DNA of 64,000 nucleotides. It comes from Actinotignum sanguinis. GTDB lineage: Bacteria; Actinomycetota; Actinomycetes; Actinomycetales; Actinomycetaceae. The stretch is from positions 1 through 64,000 of the forward strand of contig NZ_QDIE01000003.1 in the NCBI RefSeq assembly GCF_003957255.1. The letters are read 5' to 3'. The position numbers and the translations under genes are program-made. The notes under the pieces were generated by a model, which saw nothing but the letters and a program-made list of their open reading frames with translations, did not search any database and was not told the origin of the DNA. Below are positions 41,538 to 51,351 of the stretch, piece after piece (position 1 is the first letter of the stretch; each line of letters begins with the position of its first letter).

Positions 41538-43205
41538 ATGTTGCGTACCTATGATGCCGCGACCGTGCGAGCCGCGGAAGAACCACTGCTGGCGGCCGGT
41601 GAGCCGCTTATGGCGCGGGCGGCCCGGGCGCTCGCGAATGCAATTATCTGGGAGTTGCGCAGGCGTTCCATCCGTGTGAGCGGGACCCGCATCGCTATTT
41701 TCGCCGGGGCGGGTAATAACGGTGGGGATGCCCTCTACGCTGGCGCGTATCTGGCGCGGCGCGGGGCAGCCGTGGTGGCGGTGGCGCCGCTGGCGGCGTA
41801 TCACCGGGAGGGAGCGGCGGCTCTCGAGCGGGCCGGCGGGAGCCTCATCCGGGAGGCGAGCGCGGCGCAGGCGGTGGGCGTTGCGCGGCGCAGCGCTGTC
41901 TGGGTAGACGGCTTGCTCGGCATCGGGGCGCGCGGGGCGGCCCGCGAACCCCTGGCATCGGTGCTGCGCGCGCTGGAGACCGAGCGTCTGGCCAGCCCGG
42001 TGGAGCCGCTCGTGGTGGCGGTGGATACTCCCTCGGGTATCGGGGTGGACGACGGCGCCCTCCCCGGCCCGTACCTCTCCGCCCACCTCACCGTAACCAT
42101 GGGGGCGGCCAAAGCAGGTTTGGTGCTGGAGCCGGCGCGGCGGGCTGCGGGGCGCGTCGAGGTGGTGGAGCTCGGTTTCGGCCCGTACCTGGGCGAGCCG
42201 GCCGTACTGCAACTGGGCGATGCCGATGTGGCGGACCTGTGGCGGGTACCGGGCGCGGATGACCACAAATACACCCGCGGCGTGGTGGGAGTTGTGGCCG
42301 GTTCCGTGCAGTATCCGGGTGCGGGGTTATTAACGACGACGGCGGCGCTGGCAGCGGGACCCGGGATGGTACGGTACCTCGGCGAGAGTGCGGTAGCGGA
42401 GCTGGTCATCGCCGAGCATCCGGAAGTGGTGGCTGCTGCGGGGCAGATCCAGGCTCTCACGGTTGGTTCGGGTGATCCTCCGGGGGCGCCGGCCCTGCTG
42501 CGGGCGGCATTGAAAAATGAATCCCCGGTGGTGGTGGATGCCGGGGCTCTGCCCGAGCTTGGCCATATGGTGTGGCGTGAGGGCAAGGAGCTCGGCGAAC
42601 ACGTGGTGCTCACTCCGCACGCCGGGGAAGCGGCCACGCTGGCCGCTCAACTGGATCTTCGTAGCGCGGATGGCACTCCTTTCAGCCGCGCGGTGATTGA
42701 ATCATGCCCGGTGGCGGCGGCGCGGGCGCTCGCGGCCCGAATGGGAGCGACGGTGGTGCTCAAGGGCGCCGTTGATGTGGTGGCCAGCCCGAGCGGAGCG
42801 TGTTATGCCCAGGGTGGGGCGCCCGGGTGGCGCGCCGTGGCCGGAGCCGGAGATGTTCTAGCCGGGCTGATCGGTGCCCTGCTCGCGCAGTACGTTGGGA
42901 GTGAACAGCATGCTGGGTTTGCGCAGCACGCGGAACCCACCGGTGCTGCTCCCGACGGGCCCGGTGCTGTTCCCGACGGGCCCGGGGCGAGCGCCCTTGC
43001 CCCCGGGGCAGCTGCCCGCATTGCGGCCGCCGCCCTGCATGTGCATGCCCGCGCCGCCGCGCTCGCGGCCGGAACTCCTTTCGGGGCGGTGGGTACCAGC
43101 GCTCTCGGAGAAGCCGCGCCGCTGCCGGGCCGGCCCATCACCGCAGCTCAGATTGCCGCGCGCATTCCGGAGGTCATCGGCCAGATCCTGGCCGGCGGCG
43201 CGTAG
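41538..43205 (+). CDS. nnr: Bifunctional NAD(P)H-hydrate epimerase / ADP-dependent NAD(P)H-hydrate dehydratase
   Basis: Repairs damaged hydrated NAD(P)H, 555 aa. The N-terminal YjeF_N epimerase domain has AGAGNNGGDALYAGAYLARRG (about residue 58) and AVDTPSGIGVDDG. The C-terminal dehydratase (ribokinase-like) has GVVGVVAGSVQYPGAGLL, VLTPHAGEAATL and GAGDVLAGLIGALLAQ; the last has Ala in place of the usual Thr of GTGD. A Pro/Gly/Asp low-complexity loop (residues 465-490) is inserted near the C-terminus. ATG 41538 is six bases after TACGAT, a leaderless layout. alr follows 68 bp later. Confidence 0.93.
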   Translation: MLRTYDAATVRAAEEPLLAAGEPLMARAARALANAIIWELRRRSIRVSGTRIAIFAGAGNNGGDALYAGAYLARRGAAVVAVAPLAAYHREGAAALERAGGSLIREASAAQAVGVARRSAVWVDGLLGIGARGAAREPLASVLRALETERLASPVEPLVVAVDTPSGIGVDDGALPGPYLSAHLTVTMGAAKAGLVLEPARRAAGRVEVVELGFGPYLGEPAVLQLGDADVADLWRVPGADDHKYTRGVVGVVAGSVQYPGAGLLTTTAALAAGPGMVRYLGESAVAELVIAEHPEVVAAAGQIQALTVGSGDPPGAPALLRAALKNESPVVVDAGALPELGHMVWREGKELGEHVVLTPHAGEAATLAAQLDLRSADGTPFSRAVIESCPVAAARALAARMGATVVLKGAVDVVASPSGACYAQGGAPGWRAVAGAGDVLAGLIGALLAQYVGSEQHAGFAQHAEPTGAAPDGPGAVPDGPGASALAPGAAARIAAAALHVHARAAALAAGTPFGAVGTSALGEAAPLPGRPITAAQIAARIPEVIGQILAGGA

Positions 43206-43273
43206 AATACAGGCACATCCGCGCCCCGCACCTTTCCACCCCGGCCCGTTCCGCTCTCCAACAGGAAGAACAC

Positions 43274-44467
43274 ATGCTTAGCCTTGATCCCGCAGTTTTC
43301 ACCTCCCGAGCTACCATCAGCCTGGGTGCGCTCGAACAGAACCTCACCCGGGTACGGGCTCATCTCACGGGCCAGAAAATCATGGCGGTTATTAAAGGAG
43401 ATGCGTACGGCCACGGGTTGCTTCCCGCCGCGCGCGCCTTCGCGCGCGCGGGAGCGGACTACCTCGGGGTTGCCCAGCTTGCCGAAGCACTCGAGCTGGT
43501 GCGGGAATGGGGGGAGCTACCCGCGGAAGGTGAAGCGCTGGCCGGCCACCCGACCCTGCCCCCGGTTTTCTCATGGATCTATACCCCCGATAGCGACCTC
43601 ACCCCCGCGCTGAAAGCCGGAATTGAACTCTCGGTGGGGGATACCTGGATGATCGAGGCGGTGGCGCGGGCAGCTGCGGCTACCGGCCGCACGGCGCGGG
43701 TCCACTTGAGTGTGGATAGCGGGATGAGCCGCGAAGGTTTCAACGTGGAGGATATCCCGGCGGCAGCGCAGCTGCTGGCCGGCCACGAACAAGCCGGCCG
43801 CCTCAAGGTTGTTGGCATCTGGAGTCACCTGGCCTGCGCGGACGACCCGGAAAGCGATGCCACCGCCAGCCAGATCACCGCTTTCGACGAAGCCCGCCGC
43901 TTCGCCGCAAGCGCCGGCCTGGCCCCGCGCCTGGCTCACCTGGCCGCCTCCAGCGGGGTCCTCTGGCACCCGGGAGCCCGCTACGATATGGTGCGCCCCG
44001 GCATTATTCTTTACGGCCTCAGCCCCGAACCGCGCCGCACCCTGGCCTCCGACCTCGGGCTGCGCCCCGCCATGCGCCTGGAATCTGAGCTGCTTACCAC
44101 CCGCCAGCTCTCCCACCGCGCCGGCGTTTCCTACGGGCACACGGCCGTTGTTGAGGACGGGGCCGTGCTCGGCGTCGTACCGCTGGGATACGCCGATGGT
44201 GTTCCGCGGGCACTATCAAATAAGGGCTATGTCACGGTCGGGGAGGGGGCCGCCGCCCAGCGCGCGCCCATGACCGGGCGGGTATGCATGGATCAGTTTG
44301 TGGTACGCCTGGACGGGCCGCTGCCGGCCGGCACCCCGGTGGTGCTGTTCGGGGATCCGGCCCGTGGGGAAGTGAGCGCCGCGCAATGGGCGCTGGCCGG
44401 CGGCACGATTTCTTATGAGATTATTACCAGGGTTGCGGCCCGGGTCCCGCGCGTCTACGTGAAATAG
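43274..44467 (+). CDS. alr: Alanine racemase
   Basis: PLP enzyme making D-alanine for peptidoglycan, 397 aa. The PLP lysine is in IMAVIKGDAYGHGLLPAAR (about residue 39). The second catalytic base Tyr is in AGVSYGHTAVV (about residue 287). RPGIILYGLSP and GRVCMDQFVVRLDG are conserved. ATG 43274 follows CAGGAAG. The neighbourhood nnr-alr-tsaE-tsaB is typical of actinobacteria. Confidence 0.97.
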   Translation: MLSLDPAVFTSRATISLGALEQNLTRVRAHLTGQKIMAVIKGDAYGHGLLPAARAFARAGADYLGVAQLAEALELVREWGELPAEGEALAGHPTLPPVFSWIYTPDSDLTPALKAGIELSVGDTWMIEAVARAAAATGRTARVHLSVDSGMSREGFNVEDIPAAAQLLAGHEQAGRLKVVGIWSHLACADDPESDATASQITAFDEARRFAASAGLAPRLAHLAASSGVLWHPGARYDMVRPGIILYGLSPEPRRTLASDLGLRPAMRLESELLTTRQLSHRAGVSYGHTAVVEDGAVLGVVPLGYADGVPRALSNKGYVTVGEGAAAQRAPMTGRVCMDQFVVRLDGPLPAGTPVVLFGDPARGEVSAAQWALAGGTISYEIITRVAARVPRVYVK

Positions 44468-44559
44468 GTACGCGCCCGAGGAATAAGCGCGTTACTTGCG
44501 GTGCCCTGTGGCTTAGGGTGGCCTACGCCCGCGGCTGCGAAGCGACGTAGAATAGCACG

Positions 44560-45087
44560 GTGACTGAGAAGATCCTTATTGCGGACGCCGATGCGATGCA
44601 CGCGGTGGGCCGTGCCCTCGGAAAGCTCCTGCGCGGCGGCGACCTCATCATGCTCAACGGGCCGCTGGGCGCCGGGAAAACCACAATGACCCGCGGGATC
44701 GCGGAAGGGATGAACGTGGGCGGGCGCGTAACTTCCCCAACCTTCGTTATTGCTAATGTGCACCGCGCGCGGGCGGGCGGTCCCGACCTCGTCCACGTGG
44801 ATGCTTACCGCCTCACCTCCCTGGAAGAACTGGACGCCCTGGACCTGGATTCCTCCCTGGAAGAATCCGCCACCGTGGTGGAATGGGGCGAGGGCAAAAC
44901 TGAAGTCCTCACCAATGACCGCCTCGATATAGATATTGATCGGCCCGTTGGCTCGGAAGCGGGTAGCGATGTGCTTGACCTGTACGTTGATTCGCCGCGC
45001 ACCCTCACGCTGCGTGCCTCCGGCCCGCGTTCGCGCCAGCTCGCTGCCGACTTGCTCGCCTCGTACCACCAGGAGAATGCTTCATGA
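44560..45087 (+). CDS. tsaE: tRNA t6A biosynthesis ATPase TsaE
   Basis: P-loop ATPase that drives the TsaB-TsaD complex in tRNA t6A37 synthesis, 175 aa. Walker A is GPLGAGKTTMTRGIAEGM (about residue 33). TSPTFVIANVH and LVHVDAYRL (Walker B-like) are conserved. GTG 44560 lies six bases after TAGAAT without a ribosome-binding site, a leaderless layout. Overlaps tsaB by 4 bases (ATGA). Confidence 0.95.
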   Translation: MTEKILIADADAMHAVGRALGKLLRGGDLIMLNGPLGAGKTTMTRGIAEGMNVGGRVTSPTFVIANVHRARAGGPDLVHVDAYRLTSLEELDALDLDSSLEESATVVEWGEGKTEVLTNDRLDIDIDRPVGSEAGSDVLDLYVDSPRTLTLRASGPRSRQLAADLLASYHQENAS

Positions 45088-45854
45088 ATATTTTGACCAT
45101 TGATACCAGCGATCTGTCCGTGGTGGGCCTGGTTCGTGTGGATCGTTTCGGGAACGACGGCGCCACCGGGAACATCGCCACCTTGGCCCGTGAAGTTTCT
45201 GCGGATTCGCGCCACCATGCGGAAACCCTCACCCCGATGGTTGCCGCAGTGCTGAAGGCAGCCGGGGTGGAACGCGCGGACGCTATCGTGGCGGGAACCG
45301 GGCCCGGAGCATTTACCGGCTTGCGCGCCGGCCTCGTGACTGCCCGTACTCTTGCCTTTGCCTGGGATGTTCCGCTATACGGCGTCTCATCTCTGGAAGT
45401 GCGGGCCCTGGGCGCGCTGCGCGAGGGTGCTGCCCGTGCCCTCGCGGTGATTGATGCCCGGCGTAAGGAACTCTACGTGTTGGCAGCCGAAGCGGTCGCG
45501 GGTGCTCCGGAAGCGGGTGCTGGCGCAGTGTCTGGTGCGACCTCGGAGGCGGCTGCCTGCGGTAACGCACTCAGTGGCGCGCTGCGCGTGGTGGACGGCC
45601 CCCGGATTATCCGCCCGGCCGAGGTGCCGGAATTGCGCGGCGAACATACTAGCGTCGTCGTTTCCCATGAGGATATGTATCCGGAACTGAGCGGGGCGCA
45701 CGTGGTGGAATGCGAACCGGAGCTCATGGTGGCGCGCGCGGCGGCGAAGCTTGCCGCGGGTGAGGTGCTCGATACCGAACCGCAGTATTTGCGGCGCCCC
45801 GATATCGCGCAGGGGGTGGCCCAGCCGGCGGGCAGCGGTTACCTGGGCAGCTAG
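45084..45854 (+). CDS. tsaB: tRNA t6A biosynthesis protein TsaB
   Basis: ASKHA-fold partner of TsaD, 256 aa. ILTIDTSDLSVVGLV start, RHHAETLTPMV, and GTGPGAFTGLRAGLVTARTLA (about residue 72) are family signatures. A Gly/Ala/Ser-rich insertion lies at about residues 135-160. Co-translated with tsaE; rimI starts 9 bp later. Confidence 0.94.
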   Translation: MNILTIDTSDLSVVGLVRVDRFGNDGATGNIATLAREVSADSRHHAETLTPMVAAVLKAAGVERADAIVAGTGPGAFTGLRAGLVTARTLAFAWDVPLYGVSSLEVRALGALREGAARALAVIDARRKELYVLAAEAVAGAPEAGAGAVSGATSEAAACGNALSGALRVVDGPRIIRPAEVPELRGEHTSVVVSHEDMYPELSGAHVVECEPELMVARAAAKLAAGEVLDTEPQYLRRPDIAQGVAQPAGSGYLGS

Positions 45855-45863
45855 GCGCGGACG

Positions 45864-46481
45864 ATGACGGCCAATATGCCGCGGCATTGGCGCGATGTGC
45901 CGGTGCGGCGGGTGGTAGCTGATGCGAGCTGGGCGCGCGACCTGGCGCGTTTCGATGCGGCGCAATTTGGAACGCGAGAAGCCTGGCCGCGTGGAGCCTG
46001 GGAACAGGCGCTGCGGGCCAGCAGTGAAGTGTATCTGCTCTACACGGTGGAGCCTCCGCGGGAGTTAGCTGAGGCGTGCAATTCCGTTCCTTCCATTAAT
46101 GCGCTAGATGATATTCATCCTCCTATCCTGGCAGCCGGTGGGGTGAGCCTAGGGGTGGAATCCGAAATTCTCACCCTCGCGGTCGCGGTCGCGGAGGCGG
46201 TGCGCGGGCAGGGCCTGGGCGGCGCGCTCTTGGATGACCTCATGACGCTCGCGCGTGATGCCGGTGGGGAAACCATGTTCCTGGAAGTGCGTTCGGAGGA
46301 CCCGATTGCCACCGGGCTCTACGCTTCGCGCGGCTTTATCGCGGTGGGCCGGCGCCCGGGCTACTACCACGGGGCGGATGCCACGATTATGCGGTGCGCG
46401 CTGCGCGGCCATGCAGAAACCGGTGTTGGTGAGCAAGCCGGCGGCGGTGAGAGCGCGGCCCCCGATGCCGGTGAGGAATGA
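45864..46481 (+). CDS. rimI: Ribosomal-protein-alanine N-acetyltransferase (RimI-like)
   Basis: GNAT acetyltransferase, 205 aa. Acetyl-CoA motif VRGQGLGGALLDDLM near residue 112, then EVRSEDPIATGLYASRGFIAVGRRPGYY (typical RimI end). The last ~25 residues are a non-conserved Gly/Glu tail. The bases encoding that tail (46446-46483) are found again, slightly altered, just before tsaD (47425-47461). Normally tsaD follows directly; here about 1 kb of other DNA intervenes. Confidence 0.88.
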   Translation: MTANMPRHWRDVPVRRVVADASWARDLARFDAAQFGTREAWPRGAWEQALRASSEVYLLYTVEPPRELAEACNSVPSINALDDIHPPILAAGGVSLGVESEILTLAVAVAEAVRGQGLGGALLDDLMTLARDAGGETMFLEVRSEDPIATGLYASRGFIAVGRRPGYYHGADATIMRCALRGHAETGVGEQAGGGESAAPDAGEE

Positions 46482-46483
46482 GC
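46446..46483. repeat. Left copy of the repeat flanking the rimI-tsaD insert
   Basis: 38 bp at the rimI 3' end (GGTGAGAGCGCGGCCCCCGA... to ...GAGGAATGAGC). It matches 47425-47461 with one substitution and one single-base deletion. This copy is inside the rimI coding sequence and is probably the original. Confidence 0.85.
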
Positions 46484-46601
46484 ACTAACTGAGCAAACTC
46501 TGAGTTAGCTCGTTGCGGCGTGGTGGGATTCGTATTGGCGTATAATCCTGGGCTTTTATCGCGCCAGAGGACTGAATTCCTGACGCAACCGCAGGGGAGG
46601 A

Positions 46602-47003
46602 TCACCCTTCGAGAGCTTGTAGAACACTGGCACGGTTATCGCGCACAACGGCTTTCAGCTGGATCTCCTCCCACTTCTGCATGCCTTGCTGGAGTGCTGC
46701 GCGAGCTTGTGGTGTGCATTGGACCCCGAATTCGTCGATAACGAAAAGGAGGATTTCTTCCAAGCAGGGCCGGAATCTACGCCCGCCTACCGGGAAGTGA
46801 ACATCGGAAATACGGGGAGTGCGGGCTTCGTTCTTGGTGCGTCGGCGTGAGCGGCGGGAGTGGTGGCCGCCCAGGAGCAAAGCATGTGTCCATTCATCAC
46901 GATGGGCATGCACTTGGACATGCGCGCAGGGAATATGTGAGCGTGGTGAGCGAATATAGTCCCAACGCGCCAAAGGCTCTTTTCCGTCCTTCCCACGGAT
47001 CAC
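46602..47003 (-). CDS. Uncharacterised protein, possibly truncated, in the rimI-tsaD insert
   Basis: 133 codons from GTG 47003. Coding-like features: ARWDYIRS, PCAHVQVHAH, then RISDVHFPVGGRRFRPCLEEILLFVIDEFG and a C-terminal helix. The pattern of a His-Val-Gln-Val-His strand followed by H(F/L)PVGG.RFRP.LE recalls uncharacterised actinobacterial proteins I cannot name. An in-frame stop lies just upstream of the start, there is no ribosome-binding site, and the protein begins abruptly. It may be an N-terminally truncated remnant. It lies 24 bp downstream of a small gene on the same strand, suggesting a pair. Confidence 0.5.
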   Translation of the reverse strand: MIRGKDGKEPLARWDYIRSPRSHIPCAHVQVHAHRDEWTHALLLGGHHSRRSRRRTKNEARTPRISDVHFPVGGRRFRPCLEEILLFVIDEFGVQCTPQARAALQQGMQKWEEIQLKAVVRDNRASVLQALEG

Positions 47004-47027
47004 CGAGAACGTTGACCATTAGCACAC

Positions 47028-47258
47028 TCATCCAAGTGTACGTTCACCACGGTAATACTCCTCGAAGCGGTCTAGACCTTCCATCTCAATGTAGGCGTGA
47101 GTTTCTTTTGGACCGAGCTGGTAGTTATCGGCCCGGCGGTCGAATTCTTCCCGGGTCATTCTGACCTCCCGCAAGATTTCTTCCTTGCGCTCGAGAACCT
47201 CCTCTAGTGAATTGTAAACACGGTCCGGAAAATACAAACGGTCCGGCTGCGCAGTCAT
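47028..47258 (-). CDS. Small uncharacterised protein (76 aa) in the rimI-tsaD insert
   Basis: 76 aa from ATG 47258, with AGGGAG 8 nt upstream. A charged, mostly helical sequence: SLEEVLERKEEILREVRMTREEF, then DRRADNYQLGPKETHAYIEMEGLDRFEEYY. The helix-turn shape and small size resemble antitoxin or adaptor proteins, but no family is recognised. It precedes the larger uncharacterised gene by 24 bp on the same strand, the usual order for an antitoxin-toxin pair; this is inference only. Confidence 0.55.
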   Translation of the reverse strand: MTAQPDRLYFPDRVYNSLEEVLERKEEILREVRMTREEFDRRADNYQLGPKETHAYIEMEGLDRFEEYYRGERTLG

Positions 47259-47359
47259 ATCTGTCACTCCCTTGCTCCCATAGTTCCGGGTGGTTATCCC
47301 CGTCCTTCTTCGCCATTCTCGCATGGCATAGAGACACAAAAAAGAGCTAGCTATTTCCC

Positions 47360-47396
47360 TGTGGAAAAGGGCAGCGCTTGGCGATTTTGTGGATAA
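47360..47396. other. Two DnaA-box-like sequences
   Basis: TGTGGATAA (47388-47396) is a perfect DnaA-box on the opposite strand (TTATCCACA). TGTGGAAAA (47360-47368) differs by one base and has the same orientation, 28 bp away. Both lie in the insert, upstream of the 76-aa gene. Two boxes are too few to call an origin. Confidence 0.35.
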
Positions 47397-47424
47397 CTTC
47401 TCGCCCATTGCTACCACCGACGCA

Positions 47425-47461
47425 GGTGAGAGCGTGGCCCCGATGCCGGTGAGGAATGAGC
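47425..47461. repeat. Right copy of the repeat flanking the rimI-tsaD insert
   Basis: 37 bp nearly identical to the rimI 3' end (46446-46483), ending in the same ...GAGGAATGAGC. It lies directly before the tsaD ribosome-binding site AAAGGAG (47465-47471), so it marks where rimI would have ended next to tsaD before the insertion. Confidence 0.85.
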
Positions 47462-47476
47462 GTTAAAGGAGTAAGA

Positions 47477-48526
47477 TTGGCGGGCGTGAGTACAACAGTT
47501 TTGGGAATCGAAACCTCGTGCGATGAAACGGGGATCGGCATCGTACGTGACGGCGAGCTGCTGGCGGATGTCACCGCCACCTCAATGGATGAATATGCCC
47601 GTTACGGCGGCATTATTCCCGAGATTGCTTCGCGTGCTCACCTCCAGCAAATGGTCCCCACCTTGAATGCCGCCTTGGAGAAAGCCGGTGTGGGGCTGCG
47701 CGACCTGGATGCCATTGCGGTGACCGCCGGCCCGGGGCTTATCGGATCGCTCACCGTAGGGGTATCCGCGGCGAAATCCCTGGCCTTGGCTCTGGACATT
47801 CCGCTGTACGGAGTTAATCATATTATCGGGCACCTGGCGGTGGACCAGCTGGCCAGCGGGCCTTTCCCGGAGAGCTTTATCGGCCTGGTTGTTTCCGGTG
47901 GGCATTCGTCGATTCTGCACGTGCGTGATATTGCCGGGGATGTCACCGAGCTGGGTGGCACGCTGGATGATGCCGCCGGCGAAGCTTTCGATAAAGTGGG
48001 GCGCCTCCTCGGCCTGCCCTACCCGGGCGGCCCGCATATTGACCGACTCTCGCGTACCGGTAACCGCGATGCCATCCGTTTCCCGCGCGGCCTGGAAGGC
48101 GGGAAGAACAAAGCCCGCCACCGTTATGATTTCTCCTTCTCCGGCCTGAAAACCGCGGTGGCTCGCTATATCGAGGGCCTGGAGGAACGCGGCGAAGAGG
48201 TCAATGTCCCCGATATTGCCGCTGGATTCACCGAAGCGATTACCGATACCCTCACCGATAAAGCCCTGCGCGCCTGCGAAGATAAAGGCTGTGACACCCT
48301 GGTGGTGGGCGGGGGATTCTCCGCAAATTCCCGGCTGCGGGAACTGGCCGCCCAGCGCGGCGCCGAACGCGGGATCACCGTGCGTATCCCGGCACTGCGC
48401 TACTGCACCGATAATGGCGCCATGATTGCGGCCCTCGGTTACAGCGTGGCGGTGAGCGGACGGGCGCCGTCGGCTCTCGATATTACGGTGGACACGAATA
48501 TGCCCCTCGATCTGGTAGCTTTTTAA
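47477..48526 (+). CDS. tsaD: tRNA N6-threonylcarbamoyladenosine transferase TsaD
   Basis: Catalytic subunit of t6A37 tRNA modification, 349 aa. Metal-binding histidines are in the HxxxH region ([13 protein letters not shown], about residue 115). [14 protein letters not shown] start and [45 protein letters not shown] are all conserved. TTG 47477 is chosen because AGGAG ends 5 nt upstream; ATG 47456 lies inside the repeated rimI tail and GTG 47486 lacks spacing. It would normally be co-transcribed with rimI. Confidence 0.96.
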   Translation: MAGVSTTVLGIETSCDETGIGIVRDGELLADVTATSMDEYARYGGIIPEIASRAHLQQMVPTLNAALEKAGVGLRDLDAIAVTAGPGLIGSLTVGVSAAKSLALALDIPLYGVNHIIGHLAVDQLASGPFPESFIGLVVSGGHSSILHVRDIAGDVTELGGTLDDAAGEAFDKVGRLLGLPYPGGPHIDRLSRTGNRDAIRFPRGLEGGKNKARHRYDFSFSGLKTAVARYIEGLEERGEEVNVPDIAAGFTEAITDTLTDKALRACEDKGCDTLVVGGGFSANSRLRELAAQRGAERGITVRIPALRYCTDNGAMIAALGYSVAVSGRAPSALDITVDTNMPLDLVAF

Positions 48527-48530
48527 GCTT

Positions 48531-50705
<2,175 letters not shown>

Positions 50706-50740
50706 GCGCGCGTGCGAGAAACTTCGCTTTTCGCAAATCC

Positions 50741-50767
50741 TTAGCACTCACCTTGACTGAGTGCTAA
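50741..50767. promoter_or_regulatory. CIRCE operator (HrcA-binding site) upstream of groES
   Basis: Perfect inverted repeat TTAGCACTC (50741-50749), 9-bp spacer, GAGTGCTAA (50759-50767). This is the exact CIRCE consensus bound by the heat-shock repressor HrcA. A TTGACT (50753-50758) inside the element is a likely -35, so HrcA binding would block polymerase. The -10 is not clear. Confidence 0.95.
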
Positions 50768-50900
50768 GTGCGGCTTACCTTTAATAGCGGACGTAGTTCA
50801 TGCTACGGCTTGTGCTTAGTGCGGGCCCGGCCCCCGCGACGGCGGGTCCCGGTTCTGAGCGCGTTTGTAGTGCACGAGTTGAGAAGTAAGGAGGAGCCGC

Positions 50901-51197
50901 ATGTCGGTCTCCATTAAGCCGCTTGAGGATCGCGTTGTTATCCGCCAGGCAGAAGCAGAAACGACCACCGCTTCCGGTCTGATCGTTCCCGATACCGCTT
51001 CGGAAAAGCCCCAGGAGGGCACCGTGCTGGCGGTGGGCCCGGGTCGTATTGATGACAAGGGCAACCGCGTCCCCATGGATGTCAAGGTGGGGGACGTTGT
51101 GGTGTACTCCCGCTACGGTGGCACCGAAGTCAAGTACGGCGGGGATGAATTCATCATCCTTTCCGCGCGTGACGTGCTCGCCGTGGTGGAAAAGTAA
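50901..51197 (+). CDS. groES: Co-chaperonin GroES (Hsp10)
   Basis: Seven-fold lid of the GroEL chamber, 98 aa, normal length. [44 protein letters not shown] covers the mobile loop and core. ATG 50901 follows AAGGAGGAG. Controlled by HrcA through the CIRCE site. groEL does not follow; a strong terminator lies 63 bp downstream, so GroEL must be encoded elsewhere. Confidence 0.98.
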   Translation: MSVSIKPLEDRVVIRQAEAETTTASGLIVPDTASEKPQEGTVLAVGPGRIDDKGNRVPMDVKVGDVVVYSRYGGTEVKYGGDEFIILSARDVLAVVEK

Positions 51198-51260
51198 CAT
51201 CACCTAGGCAGCGCCGTTTTTGCGGCAACTAGTAGCGCCGCGATTCGGCGGCAGCGTAGT

Positions 51261-51304
51261 ACGTGGTGGGGCTGGCTCGTTTGGGCCGGCCCCACCACGT
51301 TTTT
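51261..51304 (+). terminator. Rho-independent terminator after groES
   Basis: 16-bp stem (ACGTGGTGGGGCTGGC 51261-51276 with 51285-51300, one G-U pair), 8-nt loop, TTTT tail. Confidence 0.9.
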
Positions 51305-51351
51305 GCATACACTTGTGTTCAACATGTTGCATAAACGTTCTACGGGGTGTG

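Noticed and set aside
46541-46546. TATAAT on the plus strand after rimI
   Set aside because: A perfect -10 but no -35 at 16-18 bp, and no plus-strand gene follows until tsaD, 930 bp away.
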